Shown here piece by piece: positions 17,505-26,624 of a stretch of DNA of 64,000 bases. Location: assembly GCA_964626755.1 (NCBI GenBank), contig CAZVGO010000028.1, positions 1 through 64,000 of the forward strand, given 5' to 3'. Below the pieces are notes generated by a model that saw nothing but the letters and a program-made list of their open reading frames with translations, did not search any database and had not been told where the DNA came from. Within the stretch, counting starts at the first letter, position 1; the number at the start of each line of letters is the position of its first letter. A program made the translations under genes and the position numbers. This DNA is from JACDAV01 sp964626755 (GTDB lineage: Bacteria; Chloroflexota; Limnocylindria; Limnocylindrales; CSP1-4).

Positions 17505-17903
17505 TTAAGCGCCGTGTCGCGCCCGAGCTACCTTCTCCGCCTCGCGGTATCGCTCCTGGGCCGTGACTTCTTCGGCTCTGGTGTCCACAACGCTGCGGTC
17601 CGCGTCGGCCAGCGTTCCGGCTCGATTTTCGCGGGCGAAGGTCGCCGCTCGATCTGCTGCTTTGCGCGCTGAACGCGCTGCCTGCTCCGCCGCCTTCGCC
17701 GCGCGCTCGGCCATGCGGGCAATCTCTTCCGCGCCGAAAGCCCCTTGGTCTGCACGCGCGGCGCTTTCGACGGCCAGCTTCGCCAACCGCTCCGCGAGTT
17801 CTGCTGCGCGTGTGGCCTCCCGCCATTGCTCTAGCAGGTCCTGGGTCGTCAGGACTTCTTCGTCCACTCGAGCAGCATTCCCGCGCCAGCCCCCCGGCGA
17901 CAT
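17505..17903 (-). CDS. Small Ala-rich helical (coiled-coil) protein, family member 1
   Basis: 132 aa, no known domain recognised. After a short N-terminus it is almost entirely Ala/Arg/Glu with heptad-like spacing, predicted as long helix. It shares QWREAxRxA near the N-terminus and VDTxAExxTAQERYREA near the C-terminus with the protein at 29895-30275 (QWREAER..., EAHDRYRQA), so the two are paralogues. GTG at 17865-17867 would align better with the paralogue than ATG 17903. The gene lies alone between the aro operon and rhomboid, in locally less GC-rich sequence. Confidence 0.55.
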   Translation of the reverse strand: MSPGGWRGNAARVDEEVLTTQDLLEQWREATRAAELAERLAKLAVESAARADQGAFGAEEIARMAERAAKAAEQAARSARKAADRAATFARENRAGTLADADRSVVDTRAEEVTAQERYREAEKVARARHGA

Positions 17904-18088
17904 CGCGAGATGCAGCTCGCACGCTACACGCTCCTTGCTAAGACCCCGGTTACGCGCGAGCGCACGGGATTCTGGCGTGCCACGAAAGCGCGACGTCGGG
18001 AGATTGGCAATTCCCTCTGGTCAGCAGCGATGCCGGTTGCCATCATGACCCCGCGCGACTCCGCGTCACCCAGTTCGGAGAGGGCGAG

Positions 18089-18850
18089 ATGCTTCCGATC
18101 GGCGACGAGAATGAGCCCAGCAAGGGTCTCCCCTTCATCACCCTCGCCTTCATCGCGATCAACCTCGCGGTCTTCTTCCTCATCCAGCTCAACGACGAGG
18201 CGTTCACCTACGGCTACTCGGCCATCCCCGCCGAGATCACGCAGGGCATCGACCTGACGCAGACGCAATCGGTGCCCGTAGACGGGCAGCAGGTGCCGAT
18301 CCCCCAGGAGCCGGGCCCGAGCCCGATCTACCTGACCCTTCTCACCAGCATGTTCATGCACGGCGGGATCGCCCACCTCTTCGGCAACATGCTCTTCCTC
18401 TGGATCTTTGGCGACAACGTCGAGCACCGGGTCGGCCACATCCCGTACCTGGTCTTCTACCTGGCGGCCGGGGTCCTCGCGTCGTTTGCCCAGATCGCGG
18501 TCGACCCCGACTCGGTGATCCCGACGCTTGGGGCCTCAGGCGCCATTTCCGGAGTGCTCGGCGCCTACCTCGTGATGTTCCCGAGCAACAAGGTGACGGT
18601 CATCCTGGGCCGCATCCCGACCCAGGTTCCGGCGATCGTCGCGATCGGGATCTGGGCAGTGTTTCAGTTCATCAGCGGCTTCGGGGCGATCGCCACGACC
18701 GACGAGACGACCGGCGGCGTCGCGTACATGGCCCACATCGGCGGGTTCGTCGCGGGCGTGCTCTTCGGGCTGATCGGCCGGACGATCTGGGGCAGCGGCC
18801 CGCGGGGGACGCCCGCAAGTCAGCGCCAGTACGGGTTCAGCCGCCGATAG
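18089..18850 (+). CDS. Rhomboid family intramembrane serine protease
   Basis: 253 aa with about six transmembrane helices. Catalytic Ser in GASGAISGVLGAY and His in YMAHIGGFVAGVL are both visible, along with the HLFGNMLFLWIFGDNVE helix and the N-terminal PFITLAFIAINLAVFF. Cleaves membrane protein substrates within the bilayer; substrate unknown. The C-terminal ~15 residues overlap the 3' end of trpA on the other strand. The 185 bp upstream show no clear promoter. Confidence 0.92.
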   Translation: MLPIGDENEPSKGLPFITLAFIAINLAVFFLIQLNDEAFTYGYSAIPAEITQGIDLTQTQSVPVDGQQVPIPQEPGPSPIYLTLLTSMFMHGGIAHLFGNMLFLWIFGDNVEHRVGHIPYLVFYLAAGVLASFAQIAVDPDSVIPTLGASGAISGVLGAYLVMFPSNKVTVILGRIPTQVPAIVAIGIWAVFQFISGFGAIATTDETTGGVAYMAHIGGFVAGVLFGLIGRTIWGSGPRGTPASQRQYGFSRR

Positions 18851-19691
18851 TCGCCGCTCGGAGGCTCGAGACGAGCCGCCTGAGCGCGTCGATGTCGCTG
18901 CCGTTCCGCCCGAGCGTGTCGACGAGCGCCGACGCGACGATGACTCCGTCCGCCCCGGCTGCGACGAGCGAGCGGACATGGGCCGGGCGACTGACCCCGA
19001 ACCCGACCGCGACGGGCACGGGTGATGCGGCCTTCACCTCGCGAACGAGGCGGGCGACGGTCTTGGGCAGGGACGCGCGGGCGCCGGTCACACCGACGAG
19101 CGACACGCAGTACAGGAAGCCGCCGGTCCGCTCGGCGATCATCACGCGGCGGGCCGCCGGCGTGGTCGGGGCGACGAGGTAGACGACGGCAAGGTCGGCC
19201 GACCTGGCGACGGCTTCGAATGGCGCGCCCTCGTCGGGCGTGAGGTCGGCGACGATGACGCCCGAGGCACCGGCCTCCGAGAGCCTCCGGGCGACGGCAG
19301 AACCATCACCGCCACCGATCAGCTGGTTCGCGTAGCCCATCGGGACGAGCGGCAGGTCCGGGCGTTCGCGCGCGATGTGGCGGACGAGCTCGAGCGAGGC
19401 GTCGAACGTGGCGCCCGCACCGAGCGCCGCCGACGATGCGCGCTGGAGCGTGGCCCCGTCGGCGAGCGGGTCGGAATACGGCAGCCCGACCTCGAGGAGG
19501 TCCGCGCCGGCATCGGCCGCCGCAAGCGCCGCCCGCAGGCTCGTGTCGAAGTCCGGATAGCCGGCGACCACATACGGGATGAGGGCGGCCCGCCCGTCCC
19601 GTCGCGCTCGATCGAACGCGGCCGCGATCCGGCGGGCGCCCGCCGTCGCGTTCGTGCCCCGCTCGGTCGTCGGTTCGGCGGTTGCGATCAC
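18837..19691 (-). CDS. trpA: Tryptophan synthase alpha subunit
   Basis: 284 aa. It cleaves indole-3-glycerol phosphate to indole. Visible: ALIPYVVAGYPDFDTSL, catalytic Glu in LLEVGLPYSDPLADG, Asp in VADLTPDEG, YLVAPTTP, GFLYCVSLVGVTGAR and VAVGFGVSRPAHV. GTG 19689-19691 overlaps the stop of the trpCFB fusion (GTGA), so it is translationally coupled to its beta partner. Last gene of the trp operon; its 3' end converges on rhomboid with a 14-bp overlap. Confidence 0.95.
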   Translation of the reverse strand: MIATAEPTTERGTNATAGARRIAAAFDRARRDGRAALIPYVVAGYPDFDTSLRAALAAADAGADLLEVGLPYSDPLADGATLQRASSAALGAGATFDASLELVRHIARERPDLPLVPMGYANQLIGGGDGSAVARRLSEAGASGVIVADLTPDEGAPFEAVARSADLAVVYLVAPTTPAARRVMIAERTGGFLYCVSLVGVTGARASLPKTVARLVREVKAASPVPVAVGFGVSRPAHVRSLVAAGADGVIVASALVDTLGRNGSDIDALRRLVSSLRAATIGG

Positions 19692-22525
19692 GCCGGGTTG
19701 GCCTCGTGCCACCGCCCGAACGGCGCGAGGTCCTTGTCCCCGCGCCCGGACAGCCCGAGGAGCACGACGACTTCGTCCGGCCAGGCGCTGCCCGACCCCT
19801 CGACACCCGCGAGCAGCCGCGGCAGGACGGCCAGCGCATGGGCCGATTCGAGCGCGGGAAGGATGCCCTCCGCGCGCGACAGCGTCCGCATCGCCGCGAA
19901 CGCCTCTGAATCCGTCGCGGCCGCGAGCTCGAGCCGGCCCGCGGCATGGAGCGCGCTGATCTGCGGCCCGACGCCCGGGTAGTCGAGACCGGCCGACGCC
20001 GAGTGCGCCTCGAGGACCTGGCCGTCGCGATCCTGGAGCATCAGCGAGCGGGCACCGTGGAGGATGCCCGGCGATCCGCCGGCGAGTGCCGCAGCGTGGC
20101 GCCCGGTCGCGATCCCCTCCCCCGCTGCCTCCGACACGGCGAGCCGAACCGACGGCTCGCCGATGAACCGCGCGAGCAGGCCGATCGCGTTCGAGCCACC
20201 GCCGACGCAGGCGAGCACGAGGTCCGGCAGGCGTCCCTCCACGGCGCCGAGCTGGGCGGCCGCCTCGTCGCCGATCGTCCGCTGGAGGTCGCGCACGATC
20301 GTCGGGTACGGATGCGGGCCCATCGCGGACCCGAGGACGTAGTGGGTCGATTCGACGTTCGTCACCCAGTCGCGCATCGCGTCGTTGATCGCATCCTTGA
20401 GTGTCGCTGACCCGCTCGTCACGGGCCGGACCTCCGCCCCGAGCGCGTTCATCCGGACGACGTTCGGCTGCTGGCGCTCGATGTCCTCGGCGCCCATGTA
20501 GACGACGCATGGCAGGTCGAGCAGCGCGCAGGCGGTCGCGGTCGCGACGCCGTGCTGACCGGCGCCGGTCTCGGCGATCACCCGGGTCTTGCCGAGCCGG
20601 AGGGTGAGCAGCGCCTGGCCGAGGGCGTTGTTGATCTTGTGCGCGCCCGTGTGCGCGAGGTCCTCGCGCTTCAGGTAGAGGCGAAGCTCCGGGATCGGGC
20701 GGTGAGCCGCGCGGGCGTCTCGGGCGGCCGCCTTGCGGACATCCGCCGCGAGGTTGTCGGCACGGTAGAGCGGTGTCGGGCGCCCGGCGTACCGCTCGAG
20801 GCGCTCACGTAGCTCGGCCCAGAAGCGCGGGTCGTGGCGGATCTCGTCGTAGGCGCGCTCGAGCTGCTCGAGCGCGGCCATGAGTGTCTCGGGAACGTAG
20901 CGACCGCCGAACGCGCGGTCGATCCCCCACCGTCCCGCGGCATCCGCGTCGATGAGGCCGGGGTGGACGGGCGTGGGACGCGATGCGAGGTTTGGGCGAT
21001 CAATCCGGGCGGCGCGGGCGCGCTTCGCGAACAGCGCGATCTTGAGCGGGTCCTTGCGCGGCCGCTCCCCGCTCGCGCGCGAGCGCTCCACCCCGGAGGC
21101 GACGTCGACGCCGATTGCGGGAGTGGCGCGGAGCGCATCGCCGACGGTCGCTGGTGCCAGGCCACCGGCGAGCATCACCGGGATCTCGCGAGCGACGGCA
21201 GCGGCAAGATCGGACGCAATCATCCGGCCGGTGCCACCCGGATGCGGGCCGCCCGCCGCGTCGAGGAGGATCCGCCCGGCCCCCGCGGCCAGGTACCCGC
21301 GTGCGCGCTCGATCACAGGCGCGGCGTCGTCCGAGGGCGAAACGCGGATCGCCTTCCAGGCTCGCCGCCCGATCTGACGGATCAGCTCCACGGGTTCGTC
21401 GCCGCTCAGCTGGATCGCGTCGGCGTCGAGCGCGTCGCCGATCGCCTCGAGCTCGGCCGCCGAGCGATCGACGGTGATCGCGACGATGCGTGGCCGGCGA
21501 TCCGAGGCCGCGGCCGCGCGCACGACAGCCGCCAGCGCAACGGCCTCTGCGAGCTCGAGTGCCCGCGGCGTGCCGGGCACGAGGTTGAGCCCGATCGCGT
21601 CGGCCCCGGCGCGGACCGCGGCGAGGGCGCCCTCCTCGTCGGTGATGCCGCAGATCTTCACGAACGGCCGGCGGGCGCGGTTCGCGGGATCGTCCGGATC
21701 GCGACCCGCGGCGACGTAGCGGGAAGCTTCCGCGCGCGGATCCGCGGCCCGCACGAGTGCCTCACCGACGAGCGCGGCATCGAAGCCGGCTGCCCGCCAT
21801 CCGGCGAGGGTCGCCGGATCGCGAACGCCAGACTCGGCGACGACCAGACGGTCTTCGGGGACGAGCCCGCGGAGCCGTACTGCCCGTTCGGGGTCGACCT
21901 CGACCGTGCGGAGGTCGCGGTTGTTCAGGCCGACAAGCCGCGCACTCGTGCGGAGCGCTCGGTCGAGCTCCTGTTCGTCATGCGCCTCGACGAGCGGCTC
22001 GAGGCCCAGGTCGAGAGCGCGGTCGACGAGGCGGCCGAGCCTGCCCGCTGGATGGAGCGACGCGAGCAGCAATACGAGGTCGGCGCCGGCGGCACGCAGG
22101 AGGTCGAGCTGCCCCGCGTCGACGACGAAGTCCTTGGCGAGGACCGGCACCCCGACGGCCGACCGGATCGCGCGGAGGTCGTCGATCGACCCACCGAACC
22201 AGTGCGGCTCGCAAAGCACGGAGATCGCGACCGCTCCGCCTGCTTCGTATGCGCGTGCGAGCGTCACGATGTCGCGGTCCGGGGAAGCGATCGCACCCGC
22301 GGACGGTGACCGGCGCTTGATCTCCGCGATCAGGTGGAGGCCGGGAGCGGTGAGACGCTCGGCGATCGGGCGCGGCGGCGGAGCGGCCGCGACGAGCTCG
22401 CGGCGAACGCGGGCACTGAGCCTGGCGATCTCGGCGCGGACGTCGGTCGTGCGCCGGGCGGCGATCTCGGCGACGACGTTCGGCCGCCGCGTTCGGGCCC
22501 GGACCGGCCGTTCCGCGATCGTCAT
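19688..22525 (-). CDS. trpCFB: Trifunctional TrpC-TrpF-TrpB fusion
   Basis: 945 aa in one uninterrupted frame. TrpC (about 1-275): LIAEIKRRSPSAG (K70), VLAKDFVVD, LNNRDL, VVAESGV. TrpF (about 287-505): FVKICGIT (C292), QLSGDEP, LLDAAGG (D422), LAGGL, GVDVASGVE, KDPLKIALF. TrpB (about 530-945): GRWGIDRAFGGRYVPETLM, KREDLAHTGAHKINN (PLP Lys630), GAGQHG, GGGSNA. No ATG, GTG or TTG start was found in the TrpF-TrpB linker, so a separate TrpB start is unlikely. ATG 22523-22525 overlaps trpD. TrpC-F fusion is common; all three together is unusual. Confidence 0.93.
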   Translation of the reverse strand: MTIAERPVRARTRRPNVVAEIAARRTTDVRAEIARLSARVRRELVAAAPPPRPIAERLTAPGLHLIAEIKRRSPSAGAIASPDRDIVTLARAYEAGGAVAISVLCEPHWFGGSIDDLRAIRSAVGVPVLAKDFVVDAGQLDLLRAAGADLVLLLASLHPAGRLGRLVDRALDLGLEPLVEAHDEQELDRALRTSARLVGLNNRDLRTVEVDPERAVRLRGLVPEDRLVVAESGVRDPATLAGWRAAGFDAALVGEALVRAADPRAEASRYVAAGRDPDDPANRARRPFVKICGITDEEGALAAVRAGADAIGLNLVPGTPRALELAEAVALAAVVRAAAASDRRPRIVAITVDRSAAELEAIGDALDADAIQLSGDEPVELIRQIGRRAWKAIRVSPSDDAAPVIERARGYLAAGAGRILLDAAGGPHPGGTGRMIASDLAAAVAREIPVMLAGGLAPATVGDALRATPAIGVDVASGVERSRASGERPRKDPLKIALFAKRARAARIDRPNLASRPTPVHPGLIDADAAGRWGIDRAFGGRYVPETLMAALEQLERAYDEIRHDPRFWAELRERLERYAGRPTPLYRADNLAADVRKAAARDARAAHRPIPELRLYLKREDLAHTGAHKINNALGQALLTLRLGKTRVIAETGAGQHGVATATACALLDLPCVVYMGAEDIERQQPNVVRMNALGAEVRPVTSGSATLKDAINDAMRDWVTNVESTHYVLGSAMGPHPYPTIVRDLQRTIGDEAAAQLGAVEGRLPDLVLACVGGGSNAIGLLARFIGEPSVRLAVSEAAGEGIATGRHAAALAGGSPGILHGARSLMLQDRDGQVLEAHSASAGLDYPGVGPQISALHAAGRLELAAATDSEAFAAMRTLSRAEGILPALESAHALAVLPRLLAGVEGSGSAWPDEVVVLLGLSGRGDKDLAPFGRWHEANPA

Positions 22526-23583
22526 GCCGGCATGCCCTGGGGCTCGCGGGCCGGCGGCGATGCGGCGTCGGCCGCCCGCTTCTCGGCGCGAAGCCCCTCG
22601 AGGAGCTGCGTGACGAGGCCCGCGTCGATTGTCAGCGCCGCCAGCTCGAGACCCTCCTCGAGCTTCTCTACTCGCCCCGCGGCGAGGAGCGCCGCCGCCG
22701 CATTCAACAAGACGACGTCGCGGCGGGCACCGCTCTCACCGTGGAGGATCGCCTCGACCATCCGGGCGTTCGTCGCTGGGTCACCGCCGGCGAGCGCGGA
22801 GGTCGGCGCAGCGGGCAATCCGAGAGCCTTCGCGTCGATGACGTGACGCACGACTTCGTCCGGGGACGCGTGGTAGAGGACACCGCTGCCGTCGAGCGGC
22901 AGCTCGTCGAGGCCGTCGCCGTGGACGACGAACGCCCGCTCGACCCCGAGCAGCCGGAGGACGTCGGCGAGCCGCGGGGCCACCGCCGGATCCGCAACAC
23001 CCACGACCTGGCGGCGCGCGCCGGCCGGATTCGTCAGCGGTCCCAGGAGGTTGAACGCGGTTCGGACGCCGATCTCCCGCCGGGTCGGGCCCGCGTGCTT
23101 CATCGCCGGGTGAAAGGTCGGAGCGAAAAGAAACGCGAATCCGTGCTCGCGCAAGGCGACCCCGGCAGAGGCAGCATCGTGATTCGTTCGTACGCCGAGA
23201 GCCTCGAGCACGTCCGCCGACCCCGACTGCGACGTGATCGCCCGGTTGCCGTGCTTCGCGACAGGCACACCGGCTGCCGCGACGACGAGCGCCGCGGCGG
23301 TCGAGATGTTGAACGTTCCGCTCTTGTCGCCACCGGTCCCGCACGTGTCGATCGTTCCGTCCGGGGCTTCGACATGGACCACGCGGACGCGCATCGCGGC
23401 GGCGAACCCGGCCAGCTCCTCGATCGTCTCACCGCGCATTCGGAGAGCGACGAGCAGCGCCGCGAGCTGGGCCGGCGTCGCCTCGCCGTCCATCACCGAG
23501 CCCATCGCGGCATGGGCCTCGTCCATCGTGAGCGACCGGCCGTCGACGACCGCGACGAGCGCGGCTCGGACCTGATCGCTCAT
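22522..23583 (-). CDS. trpD: Anthranilate phosphoribosyltransferase
   Basis: 353 aa. It joins anthranilate to PRPP. Visible: DTCGTGGDKSGTFNISTA (PRPP loop), VAKHGNRAITSQSGSADVLEALG, FLFAPTFHPAMKH, RTAFNLLGPLTNPAG and HGDGLDEL. ATG 23581-23583 overlaps the trpG stop (ATGA); the long open frame upstream is a shadow of trpG/trpE. A short Ala/Pro-rich tail ends in the overlap with trpCFB. Confidence 0.95.
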   Translation of the reverse strand: MSDQVRAALVAVVDGRSLTMDEAHAAMGSVMDGEATPAQLAALLVALRMRGETIEELAGFAAAMRVRVVHVEAPDGTIDTCGTGGDKSGTFNISTAAALVVAAAGVPVAKHGNRAITSQSGSADVLEALGVRTNHDAASAGVALREHGFAFLFAPTFHPAMKHAGPTRREIGVRTAFNLLGPLTNPAGARRQVVGVADPAVAPRLADVLRLLGVERAFVVHGDGLDELPLDGSGVLYHASPDEVVRHVIDAKALGLPAAPTSALAGGDPATNARMVEAILHGESGARRDVVLLNAAAALLAAGRVEKLEEGLELAALTIDAGLVTQLLEGLRAEKRAADAASPPAREPQGMPA

Positions 23584-24266
23584 CGGACGGCCTCGGGCTC
23601 GGCCGGCTCGGTCTCTGCCATGCCCGACGTTGCGAACGAGCCGCTGACCGCGTCCAGCCTGTCCCCCTCCCCTTCCCCCGCGAGACGGAGGAAGTTGGCG
23701 AGGAGGTGCGGGCCCTGCGGCGTGAGCACGGACTCCGGGTGGAACTGGACGCCCTCCATCGGCAGCGCGACGTGGCGGATGCCCATCACCACCCGGTCGA
23801 CCTCGGACATCGCGGTCACCCGGAGCTCGTCCGGCAGTGTCGCCGCATCGATCGCGAGGGAGTGGTAGCGGGCGGCCATGAACGACGGCGGCATCCCCTC
23901 GAGGAGGCCGCTCCCATCGTGGGTCACCTCCGACGCCTCGCCGTGGACGAGCGTCGGCGCCCGGACGATCGAGGCGCCGTACGCGGCGGCCATCGACTGC
24001 ATCCCGAGGCAGACGCCGAGCAGCGGGATCCGCCGCTCCGCGGCGACCCGAATCGTGTCGACCGACACGCCGGCATCGTCCGGGTCGCCGGGACCGGGCG
24101 AGATGACGATCCCGCGGAGGTTCGCGTCGGGGTCGGCAGCGAGCGCCTCGACCCCGGCCCGGTCGATCGCGTCGTTGCGAACCACCTTGACCTCCGCACC
24201 CGCGGCGAGCAGCGCCTGGACGAGGTTGAACGTGAACGAGTCGTAGTTGTCGACGACGAGAATCAC
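23580..24266 (-). CDS. trpG: Anthranilate synthase glutamine amidotransferase subunit
   Basis: 228 aa class I glutamine amidotransferase supplying ammonia to TrpE. Visible: VVDNYDSFTFNLVQ, ISPGPGDP, nucleophile Cys in LLGVCLGMQSMA, and the His/Glu pair in VQFHPESVLTPQG. The C-terminus extends about 30 residues beyond the domain. Both ends overlap neighbours by 4 nt. It could also serve aminodeoxychorismate synthase, since no separate pabA was seen. Confidence 0.94.
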   Translation of the reverse strand: MILVVDNYDSFTFNLVQALLAAGAEVKVVRNDAIDRAGVEALAADPDANLRGIVISPGPGDPDDAGVSVDTIRVAAERRIPLLGVCLGMQSMAAAYGASIVRAPTLVHGEASEVTHDGSGLLEGMPPSFMAARYHSLAIDAATLPDELRVTAMSEVDRVVMGIRHVALPMEGVQFHPESVLTPQGPHLLANFLRLAGEGEGDRLDAVSGSFATSGMAETEPAEPEAVR

Positions 24267-25888
24267 GGCCGCGCCCCGGCGGCTTCCGCCTCGCCCGCCT
24301 CGCCGGCCTTGGTCGCCCTCGGAGCCTCGGGCACGCCGGCCGCCAGCTCGATGGCCCGGCGCAGCGCGGCGGCCTTGTGCTCGGTCTCCTCGAACTCCTT
24401 CTCGGGCACGCTCCCAGCGACGATTCCGGCGCCGGTGTGGACGTGGGCCTGGCCGCCGCGGAGGACAGCGCTCCGGATCGTGATCGCCGTGTCGAGGTTG
24501 CCGTCGTAGCCGAGATACCCGACCGCGCCACCGTACAGGCCGCGCCGCTCGCCCTCAGCCGCGGCGATGAGCTGCATCGCGCGGACCTTCGGCGCGCCTG
24601 ACAGCGTGCCGGCCGGGAACACGGCCCGAAGGGCATCGAGCGCGTCCATGTCCTGGCGCAGCCGGCCCTCGACATGGGACACGAGATGGAGGACGTGGCT
24701 GTACCGCTCGACCTCCATGTACTTGCTGACGGTCACCGTTCCCGGGCGCGCAACGCGTCCGAGGTCGTTGCGGCCGAGGTCGACGAGCATCACATGCTCG
24801 GCCCGCTCCTTCGGGTCGCGCTGGAGCTGCTCGGCGAGGAGCGCGTCCTCGCGCGGGTCGGCACCGCGCGGTCGCGTGCCGGCGATCGGATGCGTCGTGA
24901 GCTTGTCCCCCTCCACCTGGAGCAGGAGCTCCGGACTGGCCCCGACGACCTCGAACGTCGGCGTCCGGACGAAAAAGAGGTACGGGCTCGGGTTGACCCG
25001 CCGGAGCGCACGGTACAGGGCGACGCCCTCGAGTGGCCGGCCGGTCGCCGGGTCGGTCGGCAGGTCGAACGACTGGCGGCGGGCAAGCACGACCTGGATC
25101 GCCTCCCCCGCGGCGATCGCGTCCTTCGCCATCTCGACGGCGTGGATGTACTCGTCCCGGCCGAGGCTGGTCTCGACGCCGTTGCCGATTCGCTGGGCGG
25201 GTGTCGTCCGGCCGGCGGTCCCCCCGGCGAGCTCCGCCGGGCTGGGGCGGGCGGTCCGCTCGAGCGCCTCGAAGATGGCCTCCTCGGCGATCCGGTAGCG
25301 ACCCTCGAAGTCCGGGGCCTCGGTGTGAAGCGAGGCGATGGCCGACAGCGTGTGGGTGAGGTGGTCGAACACCAGGACGAGGTCGGTCTCGATGAACGCC
25401 GCGGTCGGGACCCCGACCGGGTCGCGTTCCGGGGTCGGGACGGACGGCTCGAACATCGAGACGGCGTCGTAGGCCAGGGCCCCGACGGCGCCACCGGTGA
25501 AGCGCGGCATCCCGTCGACCGGCTGGACCCGGCGGCGGGTGACGAACCCGCGGATGGCGTCGAGCGGGTCGGGGGCGTCGGATGCCTCGGTCGGGAGGTC
25601 CGGGGTGTACTCGGAGACCGTGACGGGACGTGTCTGGACGCGGGCACGGCCGTCGCGGACCTCGAGCAGGCGGCGCGGACCGACCCCGAGGAACGAATAC
25701 CGGCCGAGGCGCTCCCCGCCCTCGACCGACTCGAGCAGGTAGGCGGGCGTCGTCCCGTCGTCGAGGCGGAGGAACGCGCCGATCGGTGTCTCGAGATCCG
25801 CCGGGCGCGTGGCCCGCAGGAGGATCGTGTCGGCGGCGGTGGTGAGGCGCTTCGCCTGGGTGAGGCTCAGCGGGTCGGATGTCGTCAT
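24263..25888 (-). CDS. trpE: Anthranilate synthase component I
   Basis: 541 aa chorismate-binding enzyme. N-terminal domain with AYLLESVEGGERLGRYSFLG (LLES feedback-type motif), then the catalytic domain with RVNPSPYLFF, PIAGTRPRGADP, DLGRNDLGRV, LSGAPKVRAM, YGGAVGYLGYDGN and HTGAGIVAGS. ATG 25886-25888 follows CGGAGG by 10 nt; the upstream frame runs through the T-box and is not coding. First structural gene of the operon. Confidence 0.95.
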   Translation of the reverse strand: MTTSDPLSLTQAKRLTTAADTILLRATRPADLETPIGAFLRLDDGTTPAYLLESVEGGERLGRYSFLGVGPRRLLEVRDGRARVQTRPVTVSEYTPDLPTEASDAPDPLDAIRGFVTRRRVQPVDGMPRFTGGAVGALAYDAVSMFEPSVPTPERDPVGVPTAAFIETDLVLVFDHLTHTLSAIASLHTEAPDFEGRYRIAEEAIFEALERTARPSPAELAGGTAGRTTPAQRIGNGVETSLGRDEYIHAVEMAKDAIAAGEAIQVVLARRQSFDLPTDPATGRPLEGVALYRALRRVNPSPYLFFVRTPTFEVVGASPELLLQVEGDKLTTHPIAGTRPRGADPREDALLAEQLQRDPKERAEHVMLVDLGRNDLGRVARPGTVTVSKYMEVERYSHVLHLVSHVEGRLRQDMDALDALRAVFPAGTLSGAPKVRAMQLIAAAEGERRGLYGGAVGYLGYDGNLDTAITIRSAVLRGGQAHVHTGAGIVAGSVPEKEFEETEHKAAALRRAIELAAGVPEAPRATKAGEAGEAEAAGARP

Positions 25889-25920
25889 GTGTTCGGCTGC
25901 CTCCGGGAGTGGACTCCCGA

Positions 25921-26222
25921 GAATCAAGAACGGCCTTCGTCCCCCGGGACGAAAGGCCGAGCCTTCCGCGGTGCCACCCTCATTCGGCGATGCCGCACTT
26001 TGGTGACCGATGGGTCGCTTACGCGGCCGATCGGCGCTGCCCTGTATCGCTGGCGCCCTGCGCCGGAGCCTACTGGAACCCGCTTGCGCCGAGGTCCGTT
26101 CGGTCCGGAGGCTCCCGGGTCCATTCCCCGCCGTCGCCGCCCCGGTTTCCACCAGCCACCGGGTCTCTCTGCCGACGCGCGCCGGGTACTCGTCCCGTTC
26201 ATAGCCCGTTCTTCGCGATGTA
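25921..26222 (-). ncRNA. Tryptophan T-box leader with terminator/antiterminator
   Basis: The minus-strand leader of trpE carries the T-box sequence GGGTGGCACCGCGGAAG (about 25963-25980), stem I elements GGGACGAGTA and CAGAGAG, and GGAATGGACC whose TGG (26121-26123) is the Trp specifier. A strong terminator follows: GGCCTTTCGTCCC/GGGACGAAGGCC (25932-25958) then a U-rich tail. Uncharged tRNA-Trp should pair with TGG and its CCA end with the T-box bulge, blocking termination. The 5' end is set from the promoter at 26230-26258. Confidence 0.92.
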
Positions 26223-26229
26223 GGCCGGG

Positions 26230-26258
26230 AGTCTAGGGCTGGCCTTCCGGGGCGTCAA
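26230..26258 (-). promoter_or_regulatory. trp operon promoter
   Basis: TTGACG (26253-26258) and TAGACT (26230-26235), 17 bp apart, on the minus strand, with a start expected near 26222 at the head of the T-box. The remaining stretch 26259-26385 holds nothing recognisable. Confidence 0.75.
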
Positions 26259-26385
26259 GCGCGGGCGCGATCGAGGGATGCTTCCGGCCCGCGGGTGAAG
26301 TTGGACCGTCTCATTGAGGCTCCCTGCCGTTCAGCTCACGCTCAGGACCGCCCCGAGGGGTGCCTCTGAACGGCTCAGAACATCG

Positions 26386-26607
26386 TTACCGCTCCCCCGG
26401 GGAGCGTTGGGGAGAATCCCGCGCTTCGTAGCCGGTGCAGGCGAGCACCGGCAGCTGCGGGTAGCGCGGGAAGCGCGGGTCGGACCGCGACAGTTCACAG
26501 AGGACGAACCGGCTCGCCCGAGACGATACGACGTCCCGCGCGTGGCGGCAGGAGGCGCACAGACCAGCTGGGACGCGGGTCTCTCCCGCCGCGCCTCGGG
26601 CGTCCAT
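26386..26607 (-). CDS. Small Cys-containing conserved protein
   Basis: 73 aa. It has GLCASCRHARDVVSSRASRF, then LCELSRSDPRFPRYPQLPVL and ACTGYEARD. The four cysteines (C17, C20, C37, C57) suggest a metal site. Similar small proteins with a C-x2-C...RFPRYPxLPV...C-x-GY pattern recur in high-GC bacteria (from memory); their function is unknown. ATG 26605-26607, 17 bp after the stop of the upstream secreted protein. A larger open frame covering it is shadow. Confidence 0.7.
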   Translation of the reverse strand: MDARGAAGETRVPAGLCASCRHARDVVSSRASRFVLCELSRSDPRFPRYPQLPVLACTGYEARDSPQRSPGER

Positions 26608-26624
26608 TCCCGGAGCGTACAGGG

